This document shows, piece by piece, positions 10,475 through 22,560 of a DNA stretch of 64,000 nt. Position 1 is the stretch's first letter. Each line of letters begins with the position of its first letter. Below the pieces are notes generated by a model. The model searched no databases, was not told the DNA's origin, and saw nothing but the letters and a program-made list of their open reading frames with translations. Source of the DNA: Teleogryllus oceanicus (Eukaryota; Arthropoda; Insecta; Orthoptera; Gryllidae); the NCBI GenBank assembly GCA_964035755.1, contig CAXIVR010000004.1, forward strand, positions 20,505,010 to 20,569,009. Direction: 5' to 3'. Position numbers and translations under genes: made by a program.

Positions 10475-10865
10475 TTAGTTGCTTGATTTACTGCATGTGC
10501 TTGTAATGTCTGTTGTAATTAATGTTTTTTTTGAGAAATCATTTTCTATGTATCCAAAGGCTCTTAAATTAATGATGTCCGATATTTCTATACAACATGC
10601 TTCATTCAACATTTGCTTCAATTCCATCCCTATTTCTATGAGACAAATGTCTGCAGGATATGTAATTCCTTCCATATTAATCACATCAAAGTTGTGCATG
10701 CCGACCCCGATATTTTAATATCTTTGACCTTACTTTTACAATACGGATTTTCCCTCAGGAATGTAATACAACAAGGATTTAAACTAATGATTCTACAGAT
10801 TGGAACAGACATTTTCACACTGATTAGTTTTCTAATCTTCTCGCTTAGAATAGCTATTCGGTATT
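10475..10865 (-). pseudogene. Possible decayed coding fragment, unassigned
   Basis: Two consecutive minus-strand frames look more protein-like than their AT-rich surroundings. The first (about 10830-10690) contains MSVPICRIISLNPCC and FLRENPYCKSKVKDIK. The second (10699-10475) contains NMEGITYPADICLIEIG and EISDIINLRAFGYIE. A frame change near 10695 would join them. I recognise no family. It may be chance in AT-rich DNA. Confidence 0.2.
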
Positions 10866-11269
10866 GACTTCTCCTAGGTGTTATCTATCGACACCCAAAA
10901 GATGATTTTACATATTTTCTCTATTTTTCGGTACCATAATCGTAGGATTATAATATAACCATAAAATTATTATTGGAGAGTAAAAAAATGGTTCTACATG
11001 GAAATTTTCAATGAAAAATGTGGAACTGCTCTTGATAAAATGTTTTAGTGGTTTAGAAATGCCCAATTTTGAGCTAAATTTCAAGAAACATTTTTGAGAT
11101 TTCGAGAAACTTTATAATAATTTTGAAGCAGTCGGGCACAAATGCACTAAAGTATACAAACCGCCACTAATGTTAATATTAATATGGGATATATATAATG
11201 ATATTGGTTTAGGTTTTGGAGAAACAAACAATACAACAAAATGGTGTTTATGTCATCTTATACAGTATA

Positions 11270-11690
11270 TTCAGCACTATCCTCGTCTATGTTGTTTCAG
11301 TAGTATAGATGAATTTGCGTCTTCTGCACCCAACCAGTCTTAAAAATGAGGTTTCTAAAGAAAGAGGATTTGAAGGAGACTTGACGTATTGAATTTTAAA
11401 AATATGAAGGATTTATGGAAAAAAAAAACGCATGGAAATATTCATGCCAAATGCAACCAGCAACACTCGGATTGCTTCGTTGAAATCTATAGTTATAGTA
11501 TAACTTCGTGACGAAGCGGTCTAGAGCCTTAAAACAAGGAAATTTGAAGTCTAAGGCCTCAATGAAACGTTTCTCACACCGTAATCTAGATGATTATATC
11601 TTTTTGAACATTCTATTACAGTTTTGCTAGTTCGGCGCTTCTTAACACTTCATTGCAAAGACTAGGGTTGTACTCGAACGATCCTACATT
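11270..11690 (+). repeat. Dispersed repeat family R2, copy 1
   Basis: The order of blocks ('ttcagtagtatag', 'ggtttctaaagaaagag', 'ggagac..gacg', 'cgaagcg..', 'ggcctca', 'gaaacgtt', 'gttttgctag') recurs on the opposite strand at 17610-18050. Identity is moderate, so both are old copies. No coding potential is recognised. Probably a non-autonomous transposable element. Confidence 0.55.
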
Positions 11691-11699
11691 TTTGAATGG

Positions 11700-13380
11700 A
11701 CAACTTCACGTAACTTTCTCAGAAGTAAAAAGTGTTTCTAATATTTGTGTGACTATCGAGGAAAGTGAAAAGCAAACTGTCACGAAAGTTTGTACAATTA
11801 CTTCAAATGTTGTTTACAAGAAAGGTTTGTGAATTGTTAGAAAGACATCTGTCTATGATACCGAATAAATATTTAATGAAAATTGGTTTCAAATGTCAAT
11901 TGAATTGATTTTGATTTTGATTGTGTTACGAAGGATAGGAAAGAAGATGCTGTTTAACATGTGAGCTACGCTGGTGGCTACACGCACGAGTACTCTAAGG
12001 GTTAACAGGAAAAAAATTGAAGCCGTTTGTGACAAAATATTGTTTTTATAATTACCTTGATTTCAAGCTAAATTATGCGAAAACCACTCATGCTCTGAAA
12101 AATGTGTGTCACGTCTTGATATAAAGATTTAATTTTGAAGGAAACCATTTTTTATTCACTAGAAAAATCTCTCATTATTATTGTAGTTGTAGGAAGACGC
12201 CAAACTTTGGCATGCCTGTTTTAAGCTGTCTAGCCTTCCAGATGAAGTTTGTTTGCGTCTGTCATGCATTCAAACTCGCATTCATGAATGTGTGTTATCG
12301 TTAAATACATGGGTAAAGTTGGGTAAAGCGGTCGATCTATATTATTGATAATATAGATCTATAAGCATCATTTACTTTTGTATTCATTTTCGTCTACCTA
12401 ACGTGTTTATATCACTTCCAAGGAGAAAATATAAAATATAATATGCTTTGATTGCAATCTGAAATTTCAGAACGTTAACAGTGTTGGAAATGTGGAGATT
12501 AACATTAATTTTTAGTTTACAAACATTAACAAATTTAGATTAAGGTGACATTTACAGTATTTATGATAATCAATATTGTTACATCAACTAGTAATCAATA
12601 AATGTTGATCTAAAAATGTAGATTCCTATGCTTTATGAAAAGTAGCACATTATTTAAAAAACGGGATATTTGAAAAAAAAATCGAATTTAAAAACCCGTA
12701 ACATTTACAATTTCCAGTTTCACATGCAATTGTTTTTTTTTCGTGAAAATTTAGAATTTGTTTAATATGTTGAGTCTATAAACTCAAAAATCTAAATTTA
12801 GTTATTTAGGAATTTACGTTTGAAAAAACAACAACAAAAAGCAACCTGTACTTATGAACTCAGTACTAAAAACATTGGTATAAAATGCAAATGATATGAG
12901 GCCCAATGCAAAAACAAACTTTTCTTTGAACTATTTACTATTAGGAGAAACATTTTCCTTATATTAAAATGGATTTTCATGTGAGATTTTAATTTTTTTT
13001 CAATTAAGTTCAAAATACTCAGCAATTTTACCAATTTTGGGTATAAATAAAAAAGTGAAAGATGAAACATAGGCACTAAATATGATACTTCTAGCCTTTT
13101 TTAACATCACATTGAACAAATCAAAACAATTTAGACCAATCGGAAGGGATCATGCTTTTTTCGACCGATTTCATGTGGAATTACCCATGTATAGTATACC
13201 TTTTTACTGACTTGTATAAATCAATTAGACAATACATTAGAAAACATATAAGAACAAGAATGATCTGCTTTTTGGGTATCGGGGACCTATAAACGAAGTT
13301 TTCTGCCGAAAAATTGCCGTTTCACGCTGCAGTCGTGGAATTCATGCAATGGCATATTTTGACTGTTTGCGCATATCTAA
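11700..13380. other. AT-rich stretch, few features
   Basis: Contains 'gttgtaggaagacgcc' near 12185, a phrase that recurs near 22170 and, in part, near 42340, so part of it belongs to the AT-rich repeat family described at 19435-22440. Nothing else is assignable. Confidence 0.4.
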
Positions 13381-13925
13381 AGGAAATTTATATAACTTTA
13401 CCTGTCATCAAAAATAAAACATATCTAACCCCCTATTATATTGCATATTTGCAGAATATTATGTAACATATTTATTTTTTCTTTACGTGCATATTTTATC
13501 ATATGCGGCATATTTAAGTGCATGTATTGTAGGTTTTTGTGTAAAAGTGGGTCGAAGTCAAATATTTTCCTGTATTTCTCTTTCAAAAGAAAAGTGAATT
13601 GAAGACTGTCAACCTTTTTTGCTTGAATAGATTTACTTCCTGTAACTTTATTCGGTGGCATGAACTTAGTGGCGTCTTGTAACAGTTCTATTGGTTCTCT
13701 CACTTAATATTTCTTTTGTTAATTATAATGTTTGAATTTTTTTATTATGCGCGTTTTGTAGTACAGTGTAATATGAAGATTACCTTCAAATAAATTATAA
13801 CTGTTGCTGACTATATTTTTGTGTAACGCATATTCTTAGTTTTAAGGACATTTACTGGCTATCTTAAGTGCACATATTATCACTTTTAAGTGCATGGTTG
13901 CATGCAAATTTTAACTTTTTTAGTG
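13380..13925. repeat. AT-rich DNA with clustered GCATATTT / AAGTGCAT motifs
   Basis: 'gcatattt' and 'aagtgcat' words recur around 13440-13530 and 13860-13925. Between them lies a 92-codon minus-strand frame (13425-13703, containing REPIELLQDATKFMPPNK). The arrangement is reminiscent of hAT-type elements whose ends are full of GCAT words. No termini or duplication were found, and the frame is not recognised. Confidence 0.25.
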
Positions 13926-14552
13926 CATGAAGTTTCGGGGTCTAGTAATAAGAGAGAAAGCAAAACATACAGTTTCCAAAGCTTACATCTCGTGTTGTTT
14001 AAGTTTCGCCTGTGTGTTGGTTTTAATATGGTTCCTTGAAGCACACTTCACTCATAACAAGTCTAAATTTATTCCACGTATTTGTAAACATGAAATTCGA
14101 AAAACACATTATGTAACGACGAAAATACGTTTCCTGTGAAAATGTATTACGTAAGCATGATTACGTAACACTTTCCAAGAAAATATTATTTCATTTATAC
14201 ACGTTGATGCTGAGGCATGTAACTTAACAAGAGGTGGTGACAAAAAATGTAAACAATTTCTATTGAAATGAGCAAATGTTGATTGAATGTAACATAATAG
14301 TTTCATATATGAAATCGATATAAATTCCTTAAACTCAGAGGTGTCAGCGGAGATTTTGTGGAAAATCATATTTAATAATTATCCTTATTAATTATGAATT
14401 CCTTATAAATTTGTATTTTAAGAAATTGATTTTGGACATTTCAGGAAAGCTCTAAAAATGTTTCAAGGGTATTGCTTTTACAAAATTAAGTCAGAATTGT
14501 ATTGTGCATTAAAGCATAATTTCTAATCGATTAAAATTAGGAAATTTATTAT

Positions 14553-15364
14553 CAGTGGCGGCTTGAAGGTAGTTCCAGTGTGCCATGGTATCACCAACAT
14601 GAAGGAAGGAAAATACATTTTTCTCCACAAATGTGTGTATAAAATATCGCTTCTTCAAAACGTTTTTATTTATAGTAATTCATTTAAACGAGCGCGTAGT
14701 AATTCGGTGCTCTATCATTATTCTCTTTATGGGCGTAATGCTATTTGTCGGCTTCCTCCTGAGCCTCTGAGCAACCTAGGGATTGGCACCATGTCTGCCC
14801 ATTTAGCTCTGTATTAAGAACGCTGAATCGGTTTCTTTACGTCTCTTATGTATAACACGGTGCCAAGGAAAAGTGGCATAGTAGTTCACGTTCTGCTCCA
14901 CAGAGTGTGCCAATAGCACTATCTTCATAAAGCAGACTATCTCTCACTCACGAAGACCCCGATGCCCTGGTGTTTCGCACATGGAGAGGCGGCGTACGCC
15001 GTGGGCGTAAGGCGAACTCAAGAAGCTGTGACTTCTGGTTATTACTGTGAACGCTCAGGTTTTTATTTTTTCAGAATTTTTATTTGTTCTCTTTTTTTGT
15101 TTTCAGTTTAATCTTTATTATAAAGTAATGAACACGGACACAGAAAAATTACATTTTGTTGCCTATGGATTTTATTTTAGTGATTACTAAACCACTTTTA
15201 AAACATCGCATCGATGTTTAAAAGCATAGGTTGTTTTTGATGGATGCTTTATTAACATCGATGTTTTCATTTTGAATATCGATAATTGGTAACGTCGATG
15301 TTTTGTTATCGATGTCGGATTACAAACAGGCACCACCAGTAGAATTCTGTACCGGCCACCACTG
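14553..15364. mobile_element. Candidate hAT-like non-autonomous element (811 bp)
   Basis: Begins 'cagtggcggct' and ends 'ggccaccactg', giving imperfect terminal inverted repeats CAGTGGYGGC. The adjacent 8-bp words, tttattat (14545-14552) and attaatat (15365-15372), agree at 6 of 8 positions, a possible decayed duplication. No transposase frame is present. The interior carries a cluster of ATCGAT sites (15210-15313). Confidence 0.5.
15210..15313. promoter_or_regulatory. Cluster of four ATCGAT palindromes
   Basis: ATCGAT occurs at 15210-15215, 15257-15262, 15278-15283 and 15308-15313, with a related GTCGATG between the last two. TATCGATA-type sites bind DREF/BEAF-class proteins in flies. Their use here is inference. 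Confidence 0.3.
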
Positions 15365-15372
15365 ATTAATAT

Positions 15373-16677
15373 TATATCGAACTTGTCAAGAGAAATAATG
15401 TAAATGGTATTTTGACGTTTAAAATAGTCAGCCTGCACTTTTACATTTCATTTTAAGAATGACGAAACAAGAATAAGTATGTAGCATATAAGGTTCTTTT
15501 GATTTAATTCGTTACATATCCTGATTTATTCAATCCAATTCCCATAAGAAGGGCAAGCAAGTTCTTTGAAAAGCCGAAACATACGAATTATAAGTGAACA
15601 TTAATAGTTTCCTTAATCACTACATTTGTTCTAAAATCGTGCTGTATTTGGAATTTTTTTAATTTACCCACACAATATCATGCAATCATTCAATTCACAA
15701 TTATAATTAATGATATAATTAGGTACGGATTTATATTGAAACAAATTTACATATAATTATAAACGTAATGTGTATTGTATGGGTCTTAGAGTTTCAATCA
15801 TTTTTAATTGAGAATATTATAAATATTATTTTCAATTTTTAAATTGCAAGAACAAATTAATAAATATCAAATGAACAAACAACACGAGTTCATGATCTAA
15901 GAGCACACTTCAATATGAGATGGGCAGAATTAAGAGACAAACGCGCATTCATGGAAAAGTTTCCAAAAAGAGACCTGATATTAGCGGTGCGTCAAAGTTA
16001 ATTTTCATTCACTATTTTGAGTTACAAATTTATCACGGTTCTCCTCATATCTTTAGAGCACAAGGCATAGCAGGGGAATAGTTAAAAACCTATTGTAAAA
16101 CACCGATGAATAACATAATATAAATCTGTCTCATTCTTTATTAATTTTGTCATGTTCCCTTTGAATCTATCCATTATATTTTAATATTGCATATAATAAC
16201 TACTATTTTCCGCTTGTGCACGCTATCGAAACTCACATGATATTAATTTATAAATCTTTCTATAATTGATTTGCCGTGCTGTGTTCATAAGTTTACCCTA
16301 TACTGAAATGTTAACTACATTGATTCTATTACCATTTATTCGTGGGTATCGACATAAAACGTGCTAGCTTCTTACCTGTTATATGCAGACGTGCTATCTG
16401 TACAGAATTGCAATCTATGGAAGTTCTGTTAATTAAATATATTTTTCTTAATTGGAGGCAACTAACTATAAATTATCTTTTTTGTCACTAAAATAAATTA
16501 ACATTTATTACAAATTTGCTTTACACCTTTAAATGAGCTCATTCATCGAAAGTAATCTTATTTCTCGTTTATACAATGATTATCCTTTCTGTATAAGTAC
16601 AAAATTAAAGTTGTGGTTTAATGAATGAGTTAGTTTACATTTGTATTGTATAATTTAAAAAAAACTTAATATATCTG
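15373..16677. other. AT-rich stretch without recognised features
   Basis: No repeat, hairpin or credible open frame seen. Confidence 0.5.
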
Positions 16678-17178
16678 TAACAAGTAATGTACTTCAGCTT
16701 CCGGGTCAATGACCCCCATCTCGATCGGGCTTTTGTCCAGTTTCCCTGATGCATTGAGCAAATGCTGTGATGACCCCTTGATTTGCTTCTGGTCGTAAAT
16801 GTAGCTTCACAATGCGCACGTTTTGTTGAGCTCTCCTTTTGCTTGTAGTGGTAATAGAGCTTAGGATGAGTTTCTTTTATGTAAGTAATAGAGAAAAATC
16901 CAATCTGCAGTTCGTTTACCGTTACAAATAAGTTTTCTATAATTCGGCAACGAAAATATCAAGTTTTTGAATGTTAATCTCTCACTTTTTAAATTTATTG
17001 TAATTATCATTAGTATTATTATTATTACTATAATTTTTTCATCCCTCAACTAATAATAGTTAAATTGTTGGGAAAGAATTCTGAAACTCAAGAAAACGTG
17101 TGCAGATAATTTTCTCCCCCATACGTCGCATACGGGATTTGACTGTTTTTTTTTTTTACGAAATAAATAAATACTAAG
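16678..17178 (+). repeat. Dispersed repeat family R1, copy 2
   Basis: 'gtacttcagcttccgggtc', 'aatgacccccatctcgatc', 'gtccagtttccctga', 'attgagcaaatgctg' and 'cgtaaatgtagcttca' match copy 3 at 47317. The copy ends in 'acgaaataaataaat' at about 17178 after a T-run. The middle is more diverged. Confidence 0.7.
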
Positions 17179-17609
17179 ATCTTGGCGCGCCTCGGTTGTA
17201 CTCCGATTGGGCTGTTTATCACATCTTATTTCTTGATGCTGCCTGTTTGATGTTCATATTACTCTCCCGCCTAGCGTATTCTCTCCCAGTGTCAAATTCT
17301 GGTTAAAAATGTCACCCGGGGTGTTGTCAGTTCGTTACAGGTTCGTCCAAATAATAATAACTAGTCTTCCTGTGCGAGAACTCTTGCATGTCGAACCCCA
17401 CTCTCTTCTCTATTTTTTCATTTCCATATTAAGCCTGTAATATCTTTTTCTTCAAGGCCCTGTTCTCCTCCGTCACTTGTTCTAACATGGCTCCTTGTAA
17501 TTCATAACAATACAACACGGCCTTGCCTATAAAAATTATTCTAACGTTATTACCGAGCAGAGAGGTATACTCGTATAATTCAAGCGCGTAGAATATCAAG
17601 TAATTAACT

Positions 17610-18050
17610 CAATTGTACATACAGTTCTGCATGCTCTGAACAGGTGGGTTAGAATCGAGAAGTGTCAAATTAGCAAAAATGTAGTGGAATGCTCAAGAAA
17701 ATCTCTTTCTGTAGAATACGGCGCGGGAACGTTTCTTTGAGGCCCTTGGCCTCAATATTTTAGTTTTAATGCCCTAAAACGCTTCGTTTAGGAGTTATTT
17801 AACCATATAGATTAAAAAATTCAGTGGAATTCGTTTTTTTAAATAAATCGTTTCATAATTAAAGTCATAAAGTCATAATTAAAATGATATTCAATAAATC
17901 ATTTTTGAAGTCAAACTGCAATTCTTCACGTCTCCGTGTAATACTCTTTCTTTAGAGATTTCATTTGTAAAGATTGGTTGCATGTGAGAGCCACAAAAGG
18001 TATGTATACTACTGAAATAATACAGGAGACGATAAATTATCACACGTCCG
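17610..18050 (-). repeat. Dispersed repeat family R2, copy 2 (inverted relative to copy 1)
   Basis: Its reverse complement aligns block by block with 11270-11690, including 'tttcagtagtata', 'tctctaaagaaagag' and 'ggcctcaaagaaacgtt'. Ends are not defined. Confidence 0.55.
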
Positions 18051-18525
18051 TAAACTCTCCCTGTTCTATACCACGTGTGGGTAGCTATTCCCCACTACCT
18101 TCGTTCAACCCGAATTGTTGAATACAAGAAATGTCTACGCTTCTTCCCTGTCATAAATTTCAGTCTGAATATAAAAATATTTCAAATTTCAATTAACATT
18201 TAAAAATATTTTTAACATTTTTAGATTACTCATAGTCAAACTCTGAAACTATCGCACTTAATTTCGTATTACCCACTTTCCTCTGATTGAAAAAAATATT
18301 CATTGTTCCCACACTGCGTGTTCTAACTGATGGAGATCGTACCGTAGTAGTCGATGTGACTTCGTCCACTGTTGGCGATAGAAAGAGACTGAATCCGCCT
18401 TACGCCAATCCGCCGCTCGCCATGCCTCCAACACGTATTCTTTTTATATTACAATGGGCTGTGTTTCCTTTTTCTAACATGTTCTCGACTGTTCTTGAGT
18501 TATTTGGCGTTCTGTATGCTTGATT

Positions 18526-18812
18526 TACATATATTGACACACTATTTAAAAATATTAATAAAACGGGGGCTTTCTGACTTGTCACACTATGGGAAGGAAC
18601 AGACGAATGTTTATTATTAGAAAATAATATATTAACACAATGTTTAAAAATATTAACAAAACGGGGGCTTTCTGGCTTATCACACTATGAGGAGGAACAG
18701 ACGAACGTTTATTATTAGAAAATGATATATTGACATAATATTTAAAACTATTAATAAAACGGGGGCTTTCTGGCTTGTCACTCTCTGGGGAGGAAACAGA
18801 CGAAACGTGAGA
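18526..18812. repeat. 98-bp tandem repeat, three units
   Basis: The word acgggggctttctg occurs at 18563, 18661 and 18759, exactly 98 bp apart. Surrounding words (ATATTGACA.., CACACTATG, GGAACAGACGAA, GTTTATTATTAGAAAAT) keep the same phase, so this is a tandem triplication. Units differ by several substitutions, so it is not very recent. Confidence 0.9.
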
Positions 18813-19434
18813 GTTTTGTTAAATGTGTGATTTTTGTATTGAAATTTTTTGAAAAATATTTATATACTGATTATTTTGAAGTTTTAACAATTGTCGGTAG
18901 TGCAATACGGTATTCATGATCTGTGTCATAGCAAGATCTAGTGGCAAGTGAGTGAGTGGGCAAGTGTGCATGGCTAAATGCTTTATCCCATTGTCTCAAA
19001 TCCCAGTTGTACGTAAGGGTTTTCAACGTTTCTTAAAATCTCACTGCCTTGTAAAAGAACCATTCCTATAATACCCCATCATTCGTGGCCAGGGAGGTAA
19101 GGAAGATTAGATGTATATTAGCTGCTAAAATTTTGAAGATTTTGTGTACATTTTATTAGATATAACCTGAATATGAAACGCCTTATTTTAGCTTAATAGT
19201 GGTCTCCACTTTCCAGTCTAATTCAGATTTTTTTTTATTAAACGTTTGCTTTTCAATATGTTCATACATGAGAACAATTAGTAAATTTGTTGACAAGATA
19301 ATTAGCATTGATTTGAAAAGATGATCATTAGTATCTCTCTATTAATACAGTTGATTACACATAAAACTACACTTAAAAATGTGTGATGCAAATCTAAAGT
19401 TTTGGATTTTCAGGACGTCTTATTTACTTTTTGA

Positions 19435-20040
19435 CATGTCTCTTACGTTGTTAGTATTTACATTAGAGGCTATTTGTTAACATTATTGTATTTATAAGTA
19501 CATGCGTTTTAAATAATGTGCTATAAAATTTCTCGAAAACTCAACAATTTTCTATGAAAATGAGCTCAAAATTTCGCTTTTCTGAAACGCTCAAACGCCA
19601 TTTTCACAAAAAGACTCCAAATTTTTTTCAACTTTTTCCAACGGATACTGATAATTGCACGGTTTAATACGATATAAAGTTCATTTTGGGATAGTCTTTT
19701 GTTTTTTCAAAAAATGCACAAATGTATTTTTTATTTATCTCTCACGCGGTTAATATGCAAATTCCCAGCAATTTGTAAACATTCTTGCATTTGTGAGTTA
19801 AAGTGCTTTGAATGATACTAGTAAAGTTTTTCGAAAACTCAAAACTTTTCTGTAAAAAAGAACTTCAATTTTTGCATTTTCAGTAACGTTTAAACGCCAT
19901 TTTCTTGAAGCGGCTCCAAAGGTTTCAATGAAAATTACCATTAAGGACAAGGTTTTACTTTTCTGTAATATTCTTAAAGTTAAGAAGAATTGAGAAAATT
20001 TCAAAATAATGTACTTTGGTTGGCGATAGATGACAGCTAT
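19435..20040 (+). repeat. AT-rich repeat family R3, left arm of a large imperfect inverted repeat
   Basis: Two tandem units of about 300 bp (19435 and about 19738). Each contains 'TCTC..ACG..GTTA', 'TTTGT.AACATT.TTG', 'CGAAAACTCAA', 'TTTCTRTRAAAA' and 'AAACGCCATTTTC'. The same units recur in reverse complement at 21390-21890, in mirror order. No protein is encoded. Confidence 0.7.
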
Positions 20041-20365
20041 CAAGAGTATGTGGCCAGTCCGAATAGCTAGCCTAGACCAGACTAAACAAACGTAGATAGA
20101 AACGTATATTTTTGAGGTTAATGCAAAATTAGTTACAATAAAGACATTTTTTCAAAAATCGTTCCAAATTTTTTCTTGACATTTTTCCCGGATAGAAAAA
20201 AAAGCGTAAAAGATAGGTGCAGGTCTCATTTTTGTTGAATTTTCAAAAAGTAATCAAGTTAGAAATAAGCGAGAAAGTACATCTTGTTATAGTATCACTA
20301 GTTCTCCTTTGCTATAACGCTGGTCTCCATATATGGAGCTCTCACTTTTGAAATCATAATCAGTT

Positions 20366-20625
20366 TTGATTTGGGCCGTCCCCTTTGCGCCAACTCGCGC
20401 GCGAAAAGTTGCGAGCGCAGTCCCCTGGCCCGAGGGCAAAGCTCAGAGGCCGAGCGCAGGAGGCGAGCGGGCGAGGCGCTGGTGGCGCGGCGTCGCGGCG
20501 GCAGCCGACAATCCCACTCAGCTAAATGTCTGCGCCGCGCGGAGCAAGCCCGCTTTAATTAAAGTGCTTAGTTGATAAATTAGAGGCGCCCTTCGCGCTG
20601 CGCCGCGGGTCGCGAGCGCCCACCT
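20366..20625. other. CpG-rich block at the centre of the inverted repeat
   Basis: CpG-dense sequence ('aactcgcgcgcgaaaag', 'gcgcggcgtcgcggcgg') interrupted by an AT-rich homeobox-like stretch ('gctttaattaaagtgctt' and 'gttgataaattag', 20550-20583), then GC-rich again. The short 60-70 codon frames look like GC-bias artefacts. Confidence 0.35.
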
Positions 20626-20925
20626 CCCCTTTGCCACCCTTCCCCTCCCCTTCCCCCTTCTCCCCCTCTCACTTTCCCCTCCCCTTCCCCTTTCCTTCTC
20701 TCCCCTCCTCTCCCCTTCCCCTCCCCTTCACTTTCCAATTTCTCCCCTTCCACTTATTGCCTTCCCTTCCCCTTCCCCCTTTCCGTTGTCTTTCCCTCCC
20801 CTTCTCCTCCCCTTTCCGTCCTCTTTCCCTCCCCTTCACCTCACCTCCTTTTCCCTCCTCACCCCTCCCTACCCCCTTACCCCCCTCCTCTCCCTTCCCC
20901 TTCCCTCCCCCTCGCGCCGCCAACG
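20626..20925. repeat. Polypyrimidine (CCCTT/CCTCCC) tract, about 300 bp
   Basis: Almost pure C and T on the plus strand, made of irregular CCCCTTCCC-type words. Such tracts can form triplex DNA. The proline/serine/phenylalanine and glycine/arginine/lysine frames over it are compositional artefacts. Confidence 0.9.
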
Positions 20926-21389
20926 GTCCTTCCACCGCGACACCCCTCTCCGGCCACGCTCCTTGAGCCCAACAATTGTTAGAACTTACCAAAGGTTTTC
21001 CGGAATCGCTGAGCAGATACTTGTCACGTCAAGAAAAAAACTCTTCGTTTGGATGGTTAGGGGTAAAACGGCAATTTCGTTGTTTAGAAATCATTGAATT
21101 GTTAACTAGCTTGACGAGCCATTGCGTAGGAGCGTAAGCTTCTTATGAGTCCCGACCTCCAAATCTCAGCCATTCAATGTAAACTAGAGAAGCTACAGAA
21201 TGGCACAGACAATCTGGTACTAATTATCTTGGTGTGGACTGGCTTTACGGTCATGCCCATCCTCTGGCCAGCGTGCCCAAAGTACATTATTTTGTAATTT
21301 TTGAAATTTTTCGGTTTCCTAATACTAGAACCGAAATATTATTTTAAGAATATTAAATAAGTGTAAAACCTCGTCATAAATGACAATTT

Positions 21390-21890
21390 TCATTGAGAAA
21401 TTTGGAAAACTTTCTACGAAAATGGGCTTTCAACGTCACTGTAAATGCAAAAATTGAAGTTCTTTTTCACAGGAATCTATTCTACAGGAAGTCATTGGAA
21501 GCACGTCCATTCACAAATGCAATAATATGTACGCATCGCTGGATATGTGTATAGTAACGACGTGAGAGTTATTTAAAAAAAAAATAGGTTTTTCTACATT
21601 TTTGAATAAACAAAAGAATACACTAAAATTAAATTAACGTCATATTAAGCAGTGTAATTAGCACTATCCATTGAAAAAATTTGAAGAAAAAATTAGAACC
21701 ATTCTTGAGATAATAGCGTTTGAACGTTGCTGAAAATGCGCAAATTTGTGCTCATTTTATCAGAAAACTGTTGAGTTTTCGGGAATCTTTATTTGACATT
21801 ATTTACAGGACATGTATTAATAAATATTTTAAAGTGAAGAAATGGTATTTAACGTAAATATTACCGACGTGCGAGACGCGTCAAAAAATT
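21390..21890 (-). repeat. AT-rich repeat family R3, right arm of the inverted repeat
   Basis: The reverse complement of 21590-21890 aligns with 19435-19735, and 21390-21590 aligns with about 19738-19960 (for example 'AAAGAACTTCAATTTTTGC' occurs in both). Units stay in mirror order. Confidence 0.7.
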
Positions 21891-22440
21891 AATTTTTTGT
21901 AATTTTTGAAAAAACAAAATAATAGAGCAATATGGCGTTTATTTCATCGTTTGGGATACATTTGGCATTTCACCTACCAAAAATTTAAAGAACAAATTTT
22001 GGAGCTATTTTTGAAAAAATCTTGTTTTTTGTTATTTTTTAAAATTGCAAATATAGCACGCACTACTGCACGAAAACGACTAAAATTTTCAAAAAATGTA
22101 CATGACCTTAATGAAAGAACTATTTAAGGACAACAAATTTCATTTGAAGGAAAACTCTGTCTTTAATTTTAAAGTTGTAGTAAGACGCCGAAAAAATTCA
22201 AACTTTTGCAATTTTCAAAACTTCAGAGTCAATCCTGTAAATTAGACCTATGCCACCTTTATAAGTGTATTTTGCCCTATTCTTACAAGAAATTTTAAAG
22301 AAAAAATTTAAGCCGTTTTTGAGAAAATTCTGAAAATGTCCGGGGAGCTTCTTGTAAAGTATCCCCAAATTTTAAAGAATGATTTTCAAAATCTCAAAGT
22401 TTCAACTAGAGTAAGATGGACAGGGTTTTATTCAATTTGG
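21891..22440 (-). repeat. Further R3-like AT-rich sequence
   Basis: Continues with phrases also seen elsewhere: 'aaaatgtacatgacctta' also occurs near 42270, and 'gttgtagtaagacgcc' resembles 12185. So the AT-rich family is dispersed through the window, not confined to this palindrome. Confidence 0.5.
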
Positions 22441-22478
22441 AAAAAATCCTATGCATGGTTTCGGCGCGAGTAGTGTCC

Positions 22479-22560
22479 ACAGACGGACGGACGGACGGAC
22501 GGACGGACAAACGGAGGTTTTGCTTTCAATTGATTTCTCGGCATCAAGGTCCCACAAAAC
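22479..22560 (+). repeat. (GGAC)n microsatellite with conserved flank
   Basis: A GGAC run at 22482-22507 is followed by 'aaacggaggttttgctttca' and 'aggtcccacaaaac'. The same flank occurs on the minus strand at about 50650-50720 next to a GTCT/GGAC-type run. The pair marks a repeat family with a built-in microsatellite. Confidence 0.6.

Noticed and set aside
20626..20966. Proline/serine-rich secreted-like protein
   Set aside because: A pure polypyrimidine tract gives such residues in every frame; no stable signal beyond composition.
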